Shown piece after piece: positions 34,980 through 46,793 of a DNA stretch of 64,000 nucleotides. Both the position numbers and the translations under genes were made by a program. Every line of letters begins with the position of its first letter. Position 1 is the first letter of the stretch. The notes under the pieces were generated by a model. It saw only the letters and a list, made by a program, of their open reading frames with translations. It had not been told where the DNA came from and made no database searches. This DNA comes from Patiria pectinifera (lineage: Eukaryota > Echinodermata > Asteroidea > Valvatida > Asterinidae). The stretch is taken from NCBI GenBank assembly GCA_029964075.1, contig CM057133.1, forward strand, positions 12,362,699 through 12,426,698, given 5' to 3'.

Positions 34980-35124
34980 GAGAGCGCAGAATCGCAGCAT
35001 GAGGCGTATCGAAGGCAACCTGCGTTATGACATGACGGGCATGTCTGACGAGCTGGAGACACAGTCTAGCTTCATGAGGGTCAACTCTGCCGGAGACATG
35101 GACGGGGAATTGCTGGAGGAGTAG
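34980..35124 (+). CDS. Last coding exon of the same unidentified gene
   Basis: A polypyrimidine tract and AAACAG acceptor end at 34979. The first base completes the Arg codon split by the intron. It encodes R-RAQNRSMRRIEGNLRYD-MTGMSDELETQSSF, then an acidic tail MDGELLEE and TAG at 35122-35124. Joined to 34097-34193 this gives a basic helix followed by an acidic C-terminus. The arrangement (correct phase, consensus borders, ordinary codons) is strong evidence for a real gene end. I cannot name it. Confidence 0.8.
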
Positions 35125-35183
35125 ATTTCAAGTTAAAGGCTCACTTTGATCTGAACACTACCTCTTTGCCACACTACCTCTAA

Positions 35184-35550
35184 AGCCCTTTTCACACGAG
35201 AGCCTCTCAATCCGGGTTGAACTCAACCCTGTGCGAACCCAGTGCCGCCCCAGGTTGAGTTTTTGAGTTTTCAACCCTGCATTCAACCCTGCATCGCTTC
35301 ACACTTGTTTCATGCAAATCAAGCTTATCATGCTCAGTTACTAGTGTTTTCAACCCTGGTAAGAATTTCAACCCAGGTTGAAAATCTCAACCCTGGTATG
35401 GAGCAGGGTTCAGTTCAATCCGGGGTGAAATCAATCTCGAGTTTGACGCAGGGCTGACGCAGGGTTGAAATTCTTCAAGTGTGAAACGATGCATGTTTTC
35501 AACCCTGTGTCAACCCTGCGTCAACCCCAAGATCTAGTGTGAAAAGGGCT
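35184..35550. mobile_element. MITE with AGCCCTTTTCACAC termini
   Basis: AGCCCTTTTCACAC at 35184-35197 and its complement GTGTGAAAAGGGCT at 35537-35550. The interior is built from CAACCCTG and CAGGGTTGA words in both orientations, so it folds on itself. No coding capacity. The target duplication is not evident, so the superfamily is left open. It lies in the presumed 3' UTR or downstream DNA of the gene ending at 35124. Confidence 0.8.
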
Positions 35551-36185
35551 CATGCCACACCCATTTCCGACTAGGGTTCCCCAACTGGGCCAAATTCAAT
35601 TACCATGGGCTGTTCGAATCACTTTGTGAATTGGAAACCAACCCAACATCCAAACCCTGCACTGTTTTTTGCAACAAAGTGATTACACACATCGATATTC
35701 ACCTCGCCCAAGAAAAACACCCTGCAGGCGAAATTTCGGCCCCATTGCCACCACTCCCCCATCATCTGTGAAAAAAATAATCATCCCTCCCCATCTCAAC
35801 AGAGCCGCCACCAGTAGCTGTTCCTCTTTACTTCTATTATCTTCCAAAGGAGGCAGATGTGAAGCTTGCTACAGGCTTCAAAGATACCGCAACCTTCAAC
35901 TTTGTCTTTGAATGTTCGACAGAGAAAATGGGAGGGGGAAATGATTGAGGAGCAGCTAGCTGTATAATCAAAATAGTTAGGTGTGTTTACATAGCCCAAT
36001 TTCATTTGAAACGTATCCACCAGCATTTATTTGTTCAAGGTGCATGTTGGGCCAATGAAACCACAGAGAAAGTATGATGAAACGTACCAAATACCATCTC
36101 AGCTCCCTGGGGAGTATACAGCTCGATGCTGCCATCGATGCTGCCATATATCGGTGCAAAGCAGCTAAAATCAATCACAAAAACC
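35551..36185. other. Non-coding stretch, nothing recognised
   Basis: Small open frames on both strands (35669-35911, 35796-36026) without domains, splice borders or paralogues. Confidence 0.4.
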
Positions 36186-36362
36186 ATTTCTACCCACACG
36201 GGTACCCAATTTACTCCTGGGGTGGGGAGAAACAATGAGTGATAAAGTGCCTTGCCCAAGGGCACACACGCCATAATCCCAGGCTGGACTTGAACCCACA
36301 ACCTGCAGAATAACCCGCAGACCATGAATTCAGTGCTCCAGACCACGAGGCCACGACACCCC
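36186..36362 (-). repeat. tRNA-derived SINE, minus strand
   Basis: On the minus strand: A box TGGCCTCGTGG (complement of 36343-36353), B box GGTTCAAGTCC (complement of 36286-36296), then 'gcccttgggcaaggcacttta', the same body word family as the SINE at 34250. The long minus-strand open frame over this region (36035-36580) is a translated SINE and not a gene. Confidence 0.8.
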
Positions 36363-36719
36363 ACTTTATCCACTACATCTAATAACCAAAACACTGCCCC
36401 AGTATCCCACTTAGATATTCGATAATGGAAACAGGTACTGGCCAAGGTTTGTTGTTCTAATGACCTACAAATCACACAAATAAAGCACTGCGTTATAAGG
36501 CATACATGCGGAACTAGGTTAATCAGACTACATGGAAGGTCAAATAAGTATTTGGTGTTTTGCAACCAAAACAATTTCAAAAGCAGTGATGGCGTTAGCC
36601 ATTATCATACAATAGAGCCATTTTTGAGGTGATACACATGAGAAAACCATTTTGTGCATTCGTTGTTACATGATTCGAATAACAAAAAAAACTCCTCAAA
36701 GATGCCCTTTAAAACTATG

Positions 36720-37188
36720 GGTTTTCCGGCTTTTTAAAAATGTTTATCATTCACATTCAGCGTTTCTAATATTCAAATTCGTCCAGCAACATCGATTTAG
36801 TGCACTTCCAATGTGTAATTTCGTCTTTTGTCAGACAGTTTCCAATTCAGTTCAAGCAAATTCAAACAATGAGCGCACGTTTTCGTCCCGGAGTATTCGA
36901 TTTTGTCTCGTCTGTGCCAAACCTTGTCATTCAGAAATCAAATTCGTCTAATTGATTTATATAAGACGAATTTGATCTCTGAATGCCACCATTCGGCAAC
37001 AGCTTAGCTGAATTTGATCTGTAATGACGAATATTCTCGACGCGGTGACTAAAGAGGGTGACCAAACTTTAAAATTGAGTGGCAATTGACTAATAATGTT
37101 GAAAGCGTGTGAAATTTTTTGTGGATGAAATTGAATGATAGATTTTGTGAATTTGAATAAAAAATCTTTTAAAATAGCCGGGAAAACC
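36720..37188. mobile_element. Foldback MITE of about 470 bp with a strong central hairpin
   Basis: The ends read GGTTTTCCGGCTTTTTAAAA (36720 onward) and the near-complement TTTTAAAATAGCCGGGAAAACC (to 37188, shown split as two words of the same arm). The element is symmetric about 36957, where 22-nt arms at 36928-36949 and 36964-36985 pair with one mismatch around a 14-nt loop. No protein-coding content. Confidence 0.65.
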
Positions 37189-40019
37189 TTAATCTATATA
37201 ATACGGTTAAGGATATTTTAGAGATAATTAGTTGAGAAAATGGAGGAGAGAGACAGAATTTATAAAACGGAATCAGGCCAAAATAGGATTGCTTACGAGA
37301 AGAGTGAGACAGGATTGTTTTTTCTTTTACAAGTTCAAAAGTTCATGTGTACATTGCATATTTCATTATATTTTTCCTTGAAGATTGTTATCCGTCCTTT
37401 ACATGTTTACTTTATTGCTTTTCTTTCCAAAGTATGAAACCTATATTTATAATTGTGCAACTTGTTTGTTCCCAAAAGCATAAACCTATATGCCTTAATT
37501 GTGTATAGCAAGTGCTAACGATGTATTGCAGTTTTGTGTGCAGTTTTATATGCAGTTTTATATTTTTGAAGGGAGGTCATGCATTGAATAAAGGTTTGTC
37601 ATTAACCTTTTATGTGGTGTCAGCAAAATTTGGGTAGCAAGCTTGTTATGTTTTTGTGATATCATGCAGCATTGTATTATAGGGCTCTTAGATTGGACAT
37701 CAGAAACAGTTTTTGTCTTTTCGAACCAACATTCATATTTGAACCCACCCACAGATTGCTAGCATGCCCCGCCCCTTCAAGGACACCTCCAATCGCCCTA
37801 ACCGTGCAAACAGCTAGTCTGGCAATGATAACTGACATGTTCTATTATAAATGGCCCATTGTAGCCGCCATCGGCTTCAATTATGAAGAAGCGACCCTAA
37901 TTGTCTGCCGGTGAATGACAGAGCACCGTAATTACAGCCCATATTTCCCCCCGGGCTTTTCAGCGCTCCCGACCCACGGATACTCCACTAAATGCGCTTG
38001 TCCATCACCTTTGGGTCTCACAAAGAAAAACGGCCTCTGGCCTTGTAGTGAGCATCTCTCCTGGGCCAGAAGTACCCCGCGCAGGGGGTGCTCTTTCTCT
38101 TTTCTGTTCGTGTTTTCGCAGTGTTTTGTTCTTTCTGTCCATCGCAGATAAAGCTTCCGGGCATTCCGAGGCAAATGCATGGGTGATTTTAAAAAATATA
38201 TATATTTTGGGGTTGGAGAAGGGAGGTCAAAATACCCTGTTTTGATATCTCGAATCGATCATTAGAGGCAGAAAGCTTGGGATTACGCTTGTCACAGTTT
38301 ATTGTAATTCTCTAATGAATTACGAGCTAATGCTGTGTAATGCACTGTGCTCTGGTAACCAGGAAGGTGTCGGCTTGCTCAAGAAAACAACCGGTAGAAT
38401 TATGGCTGAGGTCGAAAAGTTCTCCAAGGGAAAAGTGGAATCGAACGCGGGAGATTTTTGTAGTTCGGAGTCGGTTGTCACGTAGCTCACATCTCACACG
38501 TTCGCGGGATTTATTGAGATGGGATGTTTGGCCAATGATAAGTCGGGTCTTGCCAGCCATTTTACAGCACATTCAAAGTCATAGTGGCGTCTTTAGAAGA
38601 AAAAAACCCGCAATACACCGTTTGAGCATTAACAAAAATTGTGAGTGGTTGTGCCGTTTAATTTACTAGCTGCATGCATTTGTTAAGGGCAATTGTCATA
38701 TTTTGTTCATTTAAAAACGCAAATCAAGCACCAGTGTAATGTAACTACATGTATAGAGACTGATTATTTCAGCAGCCATCTTGGATGGTTTGTTTTGTTA
38801 ATTCATTAACAATGAATGCCCAAGATGTAAGTGCAAACGATCAATTATCCCCATCGCACCATGCCAAATAGAACCGGCACCCACTGGAGTCTTGTGGTAA
38901 ACGACCAAACGTTTCACCAGTTTTATTTCAAATTCCAGGCAAATTTCCAGTGAATTATGGTTCGACAGCTTGGCTGAGATACTTTCCTTCATGTTTCGGC
39001 TGCATGCCTGCATGCATGTTCAATAGCTGATCAGCTTTGCAATAAAGTTTGCATTGTGGTGGGGTGGACCATGGAGGAATAAAGGCTTTCAGTAGTGTTT
39101 TTCACAACCTTGCTTAATAGACCTAAAGACATAATTACGTTGTTTATTGTTCGCAATGCATATGGGAGCTTGGTGGATCTTGTCCCTAGGAAAGCGCACA
39201 TGAAAGCCTGACGCCATTATGTCCAAGGTCTATTGCACCAGTACATCTTCAGTAAAATAGTACCAATAAATAATTGTGGGATTTAAGCATTTTTTTTACT
39301 TTAAAACCTGGTCATTATAGTGTTGGTATTCTGAACTTTCTCCAACAGAAAGTGGACCTTGGATTGATTATTTACTGAATTGGGAAAAGTATGCGTGGTA
39401 GCATTAAACTGTCGCACAGGCCCCCCGATCCCCAAACCTATTGATTCCATGATGGGCTTAACTTCTTACGCTGGCAATTCGATCGGCCATCTATTAAGGC
39501 TTTTGTCAGGCCGGAGAATGGCCGGACTGACTCCTGCAGATAACGGTAAATGCGATCGATAAATGCGCCCCGTCCCAGATAAACGGTGGTGCCCTTGCGG
39601 GACTGGCCGGTATACGCATAGGAGATTTTGCCTCATATGTCCACGTTGGGGGTAAAACCACGACGTGATCGAACGCTGAAACAATTTGTAGTTCGGTTGA
39701 CCAATCGGGTTGGTACACCTAAAAATAGACTGATTCTGTGGCAACTATAGAAACTCTACACTATATATATAATCACATGCGATCAGTCTGATGACAGACA
39801 ACGGAGCTCTACCCAAAATAGTAGTCTGGGAGGACTTCGCTACGGAAAGAAGACCATCACTTGATGTCATCTTACGGTTGGCTGCTTTCATTGCGGGCTT
39901 TGTGTATTAAGCACGATTTGTTGAGCTTTCGCCAGAGAGGGTTGTTGTTCGTCCCTCCTCTGTGGTCTTTTTATTTGTACGCGAGACACTAACAAGCATC
40001 CATCGAGTAAGTGGCGACA
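37189..40019. other. Intergenic DNA before the Ser/Arg-rich gene
   Basis: No supported gene. Open frames at 38340-38669, 37915-38151 and 39466-39744 overlap on opposite strands and show no family signal. GC content rises from about 39400. A 'ctatatatataatc' run near 39760 is a possible TATA-like element about 260 bp before the start at 40020; the transcription start is unknown. Confidence 0.45.
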
Positions 40020-42100
40020 ATGTTGTCGAGTAGCACTCCAGATCTCCGAGAGGGCTCAACGTCCTCCGTGTCGGTCACATCATTGATGGGTCGTTCTGTC
40101 CTCATCACCCCGGGCACCGACAAGCCATCGCACGCCGGGACTGTTAAGGACGTGGTTCCCCGCCCAGGCAGCGCCCCGGCAACCAAGTTTAGCGATTGCG
40201 ACTCGGCGTTTGAGGAGGGCGCTGATATGGTTGACCCCACCGGTGATTTCGGGGACATATTCAGCGTCCTGTCCATCGATGACGACCCGAAGCATTCAGA
40301 GACCGACCAAATGACGACTCGTGACATGGATGACAAACCAAAGAATTCTGAATCAATGATTGGCGATCAGAACTCGGGTGCAGAAGACCGAAATCAGCCC
40401 CAGATATTTCCCAGCAACCTGGGTGTCTTCAGGTCCATCATACCGGTCATTGCCGAGGTGAGCGGGGAGGAGTCGGACAGTTATCAAAGTAAACCGAAAG
40501 CAAATCCTCCTCATCGTACCGTCGTAGACTCATCTCAGTCTGAATCCCAAGCGCGCAAGTTGTCTCGTGACAAGACGAGTCTGGATTTCAAACCACGACA
40601 AGTAAAATATCTCCAGACACCACAGGTTTGTGTCTCGACGAGCGACGACACCTCTTCGGACTCGAACGATGAGGTTGCCCAACTCACCCTGCCGGCGATG
40701 CGCCGAAACGGCGGCGCCTTCAGGCGCAGGCACTCCCTAGCCGCCAGCACTCCGGACCAGATCACGAGAATGCTGCTCTCACACCGCCGTGGATCCTCCT
40801 CGGGCCTGCCCATCCCCTGCGCTAACTGCTTTCAGAAGATGAACTGCGAATCATCTTCCCGTTGCAGAAAACACGTGGAGAAACAGAAGTCTTTAGAGGG
40901 TGAAAAGTACAGCCGTCCCCAAAATCGTTCATTCTCCACGACAGCAAGACCGAATAACCAACATTTGTTTCCACACCAGGCAGTACAGCCTCACCACGGA
41001 CCTTCGGGCAGAAGAGCCTCTTTCTCCAGGCCCAGATCTCCCATCCGGGTGGTCACACCTCAAGATGCTCCCCCGAGTTCCTCGATGCACCTCCGTCCAG
41101 TGTCTCCGGAGCCCCTCAGCACCACAGCCAGCGACAGCCCGCAGGGTATCACCGCTCCGCGCGCGGTATCTCCTCGTGCCGTGTACCCCTCGTCATCCGG
41201 ACAACTGTCACCGAGATCGCTGTCTCCCAGGCCACTGTCACCCAGACCTCGGTCCCCGGGGTTGATGCGGCAGAGATCACTATCACCAAGAGATGAAATC
41301 GAAATGATCTTGTCCCGTACGCCACCCACGACTCCACCACGATCGCGATCGCCCTCCATATCCCCAAGGCCCTTCTCGTCGTCGTCATCATCGTCCGTGT
41401 CTCTAACCGTATCATCTCAAGAGCGGTCAAGATCTCCTGCTTTGAACATGATGTCCATCGGCCATCAGAGCTCCACCACCGTACCGTCCCATCAGCGCGC
41501 GCGTTCCCGATCTCCAAGACCCAAACAAGACAGACACGACGGGAGATTATCTAGGAGACCTTCTTTATCAACCGGTGATACAGGTGAGCCCGAGAGTGCA
41601 AGAACTGAATCCCAAAACACATCATCATCCCTTCGACCTAACCTCGGTGTTCCAGGTAAGCCGTCTCGAACCCGATCTCGCTCACCGGTGCCACGCTCCT
41701 TGAAACCCGGCCCGAGTCACTCTCGGTCCAGCTCCCCACAACCCAACCGGGCCCGCTCACCCAGACCAATTGATCATGACCGCCGATCATCCCGTCGCGG
41801 GTCCCCACTGGCCGACATCGCCGCCAAGACAGCTGAATTCTCGTCCCTGGGCGGGGGCGGCCTGTCCCGCCGGCCCTCCCACGCCCCTAGCCCTCGAGTT
41901 CCAGACGATTCTGACGATGGTATTACCGACCCTGAGAGGATCGTGATGGACCGGCGCAGGAGACGGGGCTCACGCGCTAAAATCCTCCCCATGAGTGACC
42001 ACCAGAAGCTTGTCTTCTCCGCCAGGCAGTCTCGCAGAAAATCCATCTGTATCTCACATCCTACCCAGGATGGGTCCTCCGCGCCAGGACCAGCAGAGAG
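40020..42100 (+). CDS. Long Ser/Arg/Pro-rich protein, 5' part only (runs into gap)
   Basis: The ATG at 40020 (A at -3) is the first Met after an in-frame TAA at 40008-40010. About 693 codons are open to the N gap. The start MLSSSTPDLREGSTSSVSV is followed by acidic patches (about residues 60-100). One cysteine cluster, C-x2-C-x5-C-x5-C (PCANCFQKMNC then SSSRC, about 270-285), could bind zinc. From about 320 onward lie many S-P, R-S-R-S-P and SPRPLSPRP repeats, ending near the gap with ITDPERIVMDRRRRRGSRAK and RQSRRKSICIS. It looks intrinsically disordered and heavily phosphorylatable, like splicing-speckle or cytoskeletal scaffolds, but no family is identified. GC is much higher than in the flanking DNA. 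Exon end and C-terminus are hidden by the gap. Confidence 0.78.
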
Positions 42101-42600
42101 NNNNNNNNNNNNNNNNNNNNNNNNNNNNNNNNNNNNNNNNNNNNNNNNNNNNNNNNNNNNNNNNNNNNNNNNNNNNNNNNNNNNNNNNNNNNNNNNNNNN
42201 NNNNNNNNNNNNNNNNNNNNNNNNNNNNNNNNNNNNNNNNNNNNNNNNNNNNNNNNNNNNNNNNNNNNNNNNNNNNNNNNNNNNNNNNNNNNNNNNNNNN
42301 NNNNNNNNNNNNNNNNNNNNNNNNNNNNNNNNNNNNNNNNNNNNNNNNNNNNNNNNNNNNNNNNNNNNNNNNNNNNNNNNNNNNNNNNNNNNNNNNNNNN
42401 NNNNNNNNNNNNNNNNNNNNNNNNNNNNNNNNNNNNNNNNNNNNNNNNNNNNNNNNNNNNNNNNNNNNNNNNNNNNNNNNNNNNNNNNNNNNNNNNNNNN
42501 NNNNNNNNNNNNNNNNNNNNNNNNNNNNNNNNNNNNNNNNNNNNNNNNNNNNNNNNNNNNNNNNNNNNNNNNNNNNNNNNNNNNNNNNNNNNNNNNNNNN
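42101..42600. other. Assembly gap of exactly 500 N
   Basis: A round-number gap usually means unknown size. The left side is the open Ser/Arg-rich coding exon. The right side begins in the middle of sequence paralogous to 9238. Nothing bridges the two sides, so adjacency across the gap is unproven. Confidence 0.98.
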
Positions 42601-45600
42601 TTGGCAATCTTCTTAAGAAACATCTTGTAATTTATGTCACTTAAAAAGTCTTTTTAAGGAGGATGGAGCTTATGTTCTGTGCGCATTACAAAGTCGTGTC
42701 AAACACTACCATACAATGGAAAATTTACAGTGTTTACAGGTTGCCTAGTGATACTAATTCTCCAAGTCAAAATTAAGGAGGTCACTGTCAGATTTCACAA
42801 GATGGTTGCATTTGGCCCAGCCAACATTGATAGATTACGAGAATATATCATCAAAGTGGTATGGTTTAAATTTGAGGGCTCTTTTCTGTATCAAAGCCTC
42901 CACCAACCTGACTACTCCCTCCCCACCCAGATCTGAACTATGTGTTCATTTTAGCATTATAACATATGTTGATGTAACTATTGATCTTGTATATAAATAA
43001 AGTCCTCAAAATTATCTCTCCAGCAATCGAGGCATCATAATTGGTGAACGAATTAACACACACCACCCCAGAGCTTTTGACAGTTATTTTGTAGTGGTCA
43101 AACTGGTTTGTCGGGGTACAGTGCGCCAATGTTGGGAAGTGAAAGAAATGTGTCAAGTGCTCGCGATATGCTACATGATCGGGGCTCAAATTTTCCTTTT
43201 TATTTCTGGGCAAATGACAGGTCCTGTGCAGATAGCCCCCAATGTAAGTACCTACTAACAATTTCAGCTCAGAAAATCCGTGGACGGAAAAAGGAAAATA
43301 GAAAAGCTTGATCGCTTCTCTGATCTGATACAGTTGGGTGCTACTGATGCCTGGTAACCCAGACATGAAAACTTCATTTCGGCCACTGGCGTTTTGGGCT
43401 GTATATTCATCAGATCATTCTTCAAAATTCACTAAGACGTGACCTACCGCACCTATAGAAAGTTGATTGATGTTTCTGGGAATTTGAGCTGTATGCCATT
43501 CATTTATATAAGAGTGTTAATCTGTTGTAAGTTTGCGAGAGTCACCGCCTCACTGCACACACTATTTATGCCGCCATGTTTGTGTGTGCTAATTGCCTGG
43601 CTTTTACTTTTCAAGATGGCGATCCTGATAAAGGTCTATAGTAAGGCTGCGAGACGTAATGATTCCAGAGGTATTCTGAGCATGTCACCAGGGGAGTTGC
43701 TAGGAAGGGTGTGACACCCCACTGCATTATTCATTTATGTTGGCAAAGCCATTGTCCTGTACGCAAACTGTGTTTCCATCAGCAAACATGCTGCAAACAA
43801 AAAGACACACATAAACATTTGATTTTAATGAGCTCCGCCTCAACCTTGCCATACCAAGATTTAAACTAAAGGCTTACAGCGCTGTATAAACTTACCTTCC
43901 TGTGATCATGACTATCGATCATAATACTGTCACCATTTAAGTCTTCTAAATTATCTCCAGCGAAAATTGAGGCATCAAAATCAGTGAGCAGGTTATTGTG
44001 TTGGAAAACACGAGATAGTTGAGCATATATTACCGGTTCAGATGGCTGACGGACTACTGACAATTGTTGTTTTCCAGAGAATCATGACTGTGCTCATATT
44101 GCAATGACGTGTCTCTATCTCCTGCAAACAGCCTGAAGAGTTTATTCCCTCATTAGCTCTGTGGGACTAATGAAGATGAATTTGACAGTCGACTTCCCCT
44201 CTTTGACTTTGTGAGTTGCTGCATCAATTTAGGTAGAAGCATTGTGTATACAACAAATGATGGCTGTGTTACACATTCAAAATGAAGGCCGTTTATTATT
44301 AATGTCTAGTTGAGGCAGGATCGCTCAGTTTGCGTGACTGAGATTTCGTAGAAGAGATAATGTTTTCTGCTGTGCAGGAAGCTCCTGATCTGTACTGCTG
44401 GCAAAATCTGAACTTTTCTCCTATCATTGTATTTGCTTGTTATCTGCACTTTTTGGTACCTCGTTGTGACTTTGTCAATGAACAACTTTGCCCTTCACTG
44501 ATATTACTTGTAAGCACTGTACACTCTGACAACTTGTGAGGAAATAGCTTGCTTAGGCTGGACTTGAACCAACAACCTCCTGCTTACTAGTTGAGATGTC
44601 TCAGCTCAACTACAGAGCTTGTCAGTGGTGGCTGGCTGATTCGCATTCCATGCAGCGGCTGGAAATATGCAGCATTGTGCACCCGTAGAGGGCACAAGCC
44701 TGAATAAAGTGCTGATAAACACTTTATTTCGATACATTGTGATTCATTTATTACAAAGCAAACAAGTTTATTATGGAGGAGAAAGTCTGAGAAAAACTTC
44801 ATCAGTCATCTTCTAGTTTTGAGGAGGTCATGTACGTGTATTTGTAAGCCTTCAGCTAGCGTGTCTGTCAGCTGAGCCATCAGGTTGCTCGGAAAAAGTT
44901 GTCTACATACATTGTGCATGCATACAGTTGAGCAACAAGAACATTTTTAATGTGTTGACACTTGGCATGCTTGGTACAGTTGTTCTGCAGTAGACTTTTC
45001 TTCTAGAACAATGAACATTTCCATGAACGATTGAATTTCTTTCTGCTGCAGTTTAATTTGCTTGATTCACCAGTGGACGAGCAGACAAGTTAGTATAACT
45101 ACACTTCCTGACAGGTTTAGAGTTCTGTGCACCAGCGAATTTTCTTCACTTGGAATGAGGCTGAGTTTATGATGAATGAAGAAAGCTAGATCCACTGGTC
45201 CCAAATTCAGACCAAGGAAATTTGGACCACCCACCATACTGGTTCTGTATACTACCTACTCTCATTTGCTGTATCAGTATCTTCTCTGTAACGGCAGTAC
45301 CTCAAGCAAGTACTGGCTTCAAGACTTTTAATGATAGAATATGATGCAGCTTCCTGCCAGCTTCACACAATGACTTAGCAGCTACCGTTGCGATTGCAAA
45401 TGTCATTCTTGAGCACTTTCGTTTCTCCATGCAAAATTGCACAGGACCTATTGGACAATTATGATAGACTGAAACATCACAGCTGTTGAAAATAACCTCC
45501 AAAATGTTAAAGGTTCTCATGGTGGAAATTCAACTAGTAAATTGTTTGCGTAGTTTTGATTTCACAACTTAAAAACCAACTGTACGTTGTTGAATTCCCA

Positions 45601-45797
45601 TTGATATTTTCCCATTTTTTGTTATTGTTGGTTGATATTTTTTATCTGCCATTGTGCAATTGTATCATTTCATTGTGCAATTGAATCTTTCCATTGTCAA
45701 AAAGCCTTTTTGTTTAGGTTTGTGAGACATTTGTGATTACACTTTGCTTTTATCCCCAGTGAACATGCATCTTCTAATTATGAAGAAACAGTGAACC
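42601..45797. other. Left flank of array 2
   Basis: 42601-44100 matches 9238-10760 with many small substitutions and indels. It includes one full AATAAA module (42845-43050) and a partial one (near 43905). Near 44100-44140 the match jumps to the DNA upstream of R2 (about 14140 onward), so the whole R1 unit is missing here. 44140-45797 then follows the R2 5' flank, including the same deletion in the SINE 3' neighbourhood ('gcctgaataaagtgctgat' at 14704 and 44700). No gene. Confidence 0.75.
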
Positions 45798-46793
45798 ATG
45801 GAAACTAATGGAACTGATTTCCCTGACGTAGACCCACAATTCAGTCAATTGGTTCATGCATTGTTGGTAGCCATTATACCCCTGGCTTTTATTAGTCTAT
45901 TGATCCATTGCTATATCATATTCTCAGTTATTTTCAACAGAACTCTGCACAGTGCGTCAAATTACATACTTGCCAATCTGTGTGCATCAGTTGTATTTTC
46001 AAACTCATTTTGCATAGTTTTTATGTGTCTCTTTCTGCTCCCAGTTTCAGTTTATATTGAATTTTCGAGCCCCACAATTTTACAGACACATATAATTTTT
46101 TCTATTCCTATTGTGTTTGTTACACTTTCCTTTATGTCCAGCTCTGCCGTTGTTGCCAGTGACCGCTTTTTCAAAGTGGCCCATCCATTGAGATATTTGG
46201 GCTTCATGACCGATAAGACTTGCGGCTGTCTCATAGGTGCTTGCTGGGTTCTGTCCGTTATTGTTTCTTCATGTTTTGCTGCTGTGTTTCTCACTAGTGA
46301 AGTAAATCTCTCTGCGGCTAATAGTACCACATACTATATTGAAGCCCTAAGATCGAGCCCTCCTAATCATATTTTTGCCATATTTTTCACTGTCATCATT
46401 GTCCTAGGTCTACTGATTATTGATGGGTTTGTGCTGGGTTTGTTGCGCATTGCCAGAGAACAGCGGCGAAAAATACAAAACGAACTCAACATGCTGCCAA
46501 ACATTGGTGCAAACAGAGTCCAACAGCTAGGACAGGGCTCCAACACAACCATCAAATACATCCTTTACCTGGGGTCTTACACTTTGGCCTGGTTACCCTT
46601 TGCCATTATGTTCAACATGGTCATCTTCTCAAATATTGACTTGGGAACAAGCATGGGTATTTTAATGGGGTTACTTTTGCTGGCACTTTTCCAGTTGATG
46701 TACGGTACGCTTTTCCTGACATTTATGCAGGAAGAGCACAGGAAAGTTCTGCAAAGCACATGGCAAGCTCTTGTTCAGAAACTAAAGTGTTAG
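45798..46793 (+). CDS. Intronless olfactory-receptor-like GPCR (group 2, R7)
   Basis: 331 aa. Identical to R2 from the start to about residue 240, then NRVQQLGQGSNTTIKYIL (R2 has R, K and R at the three changed sites). The TM6-ECL3-TM7 block FNMVIFSNIDLGTSMGILM is the one found in R1. The NTT in IL3 makes a sequon on the cytoplasmic side, so it should be silent. The upstream ORF at 45765-45794 is like that of R2. The 3' flank is of the R2/R4 type. Confidence 0.92.
   Translation: METNGTDFPDVDPQFSQLVHALLVAIIPLAFISLLIHCYIIFSVIFNRTLHSASNYILANLCASVVFSNSFCIVFMCLFLLPVSVYIEFSSPTILQTHIIFSIPIVFVTLSFMSSSAVVASDRFFKVAHPLRYLGFMTDKTCGCLIGACWVLSVIVSSCFAAVFLTSEVNLSAANSTTYYIEALRSSPPNHIFAIFFTVIIVLGLLIIDGFVLGLLRIAREQRRKIQNELNMLPNIGANRVQQLGQGSNTTIKYILYLGSYTLAWLPFAIMFNMVIFSNIDLGTSMGILMGLLLLALFQLMYGTLFLTFMQEEHRKVLQSTWQALVQKLKC

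Noticed and set aside
36035-36580. 181-aa minus-strand open frame
   Set aside because: It reads through the tRNA-derived SINE at 36186-36362 and has no domain.
37915-38245. Overlapping open frames on both strands near 38000
   Set aside because: No domain, no splice context, and the frames on the two strands shadow each other in locally GC-rich DNA.
42101-42644. Continuation of the Ser/Arg-rich frame across the gap to 42644
   Set aside because: Bases are unknown, and the sequence after the gap is spacer DNA paralogous to 9238, not coding.
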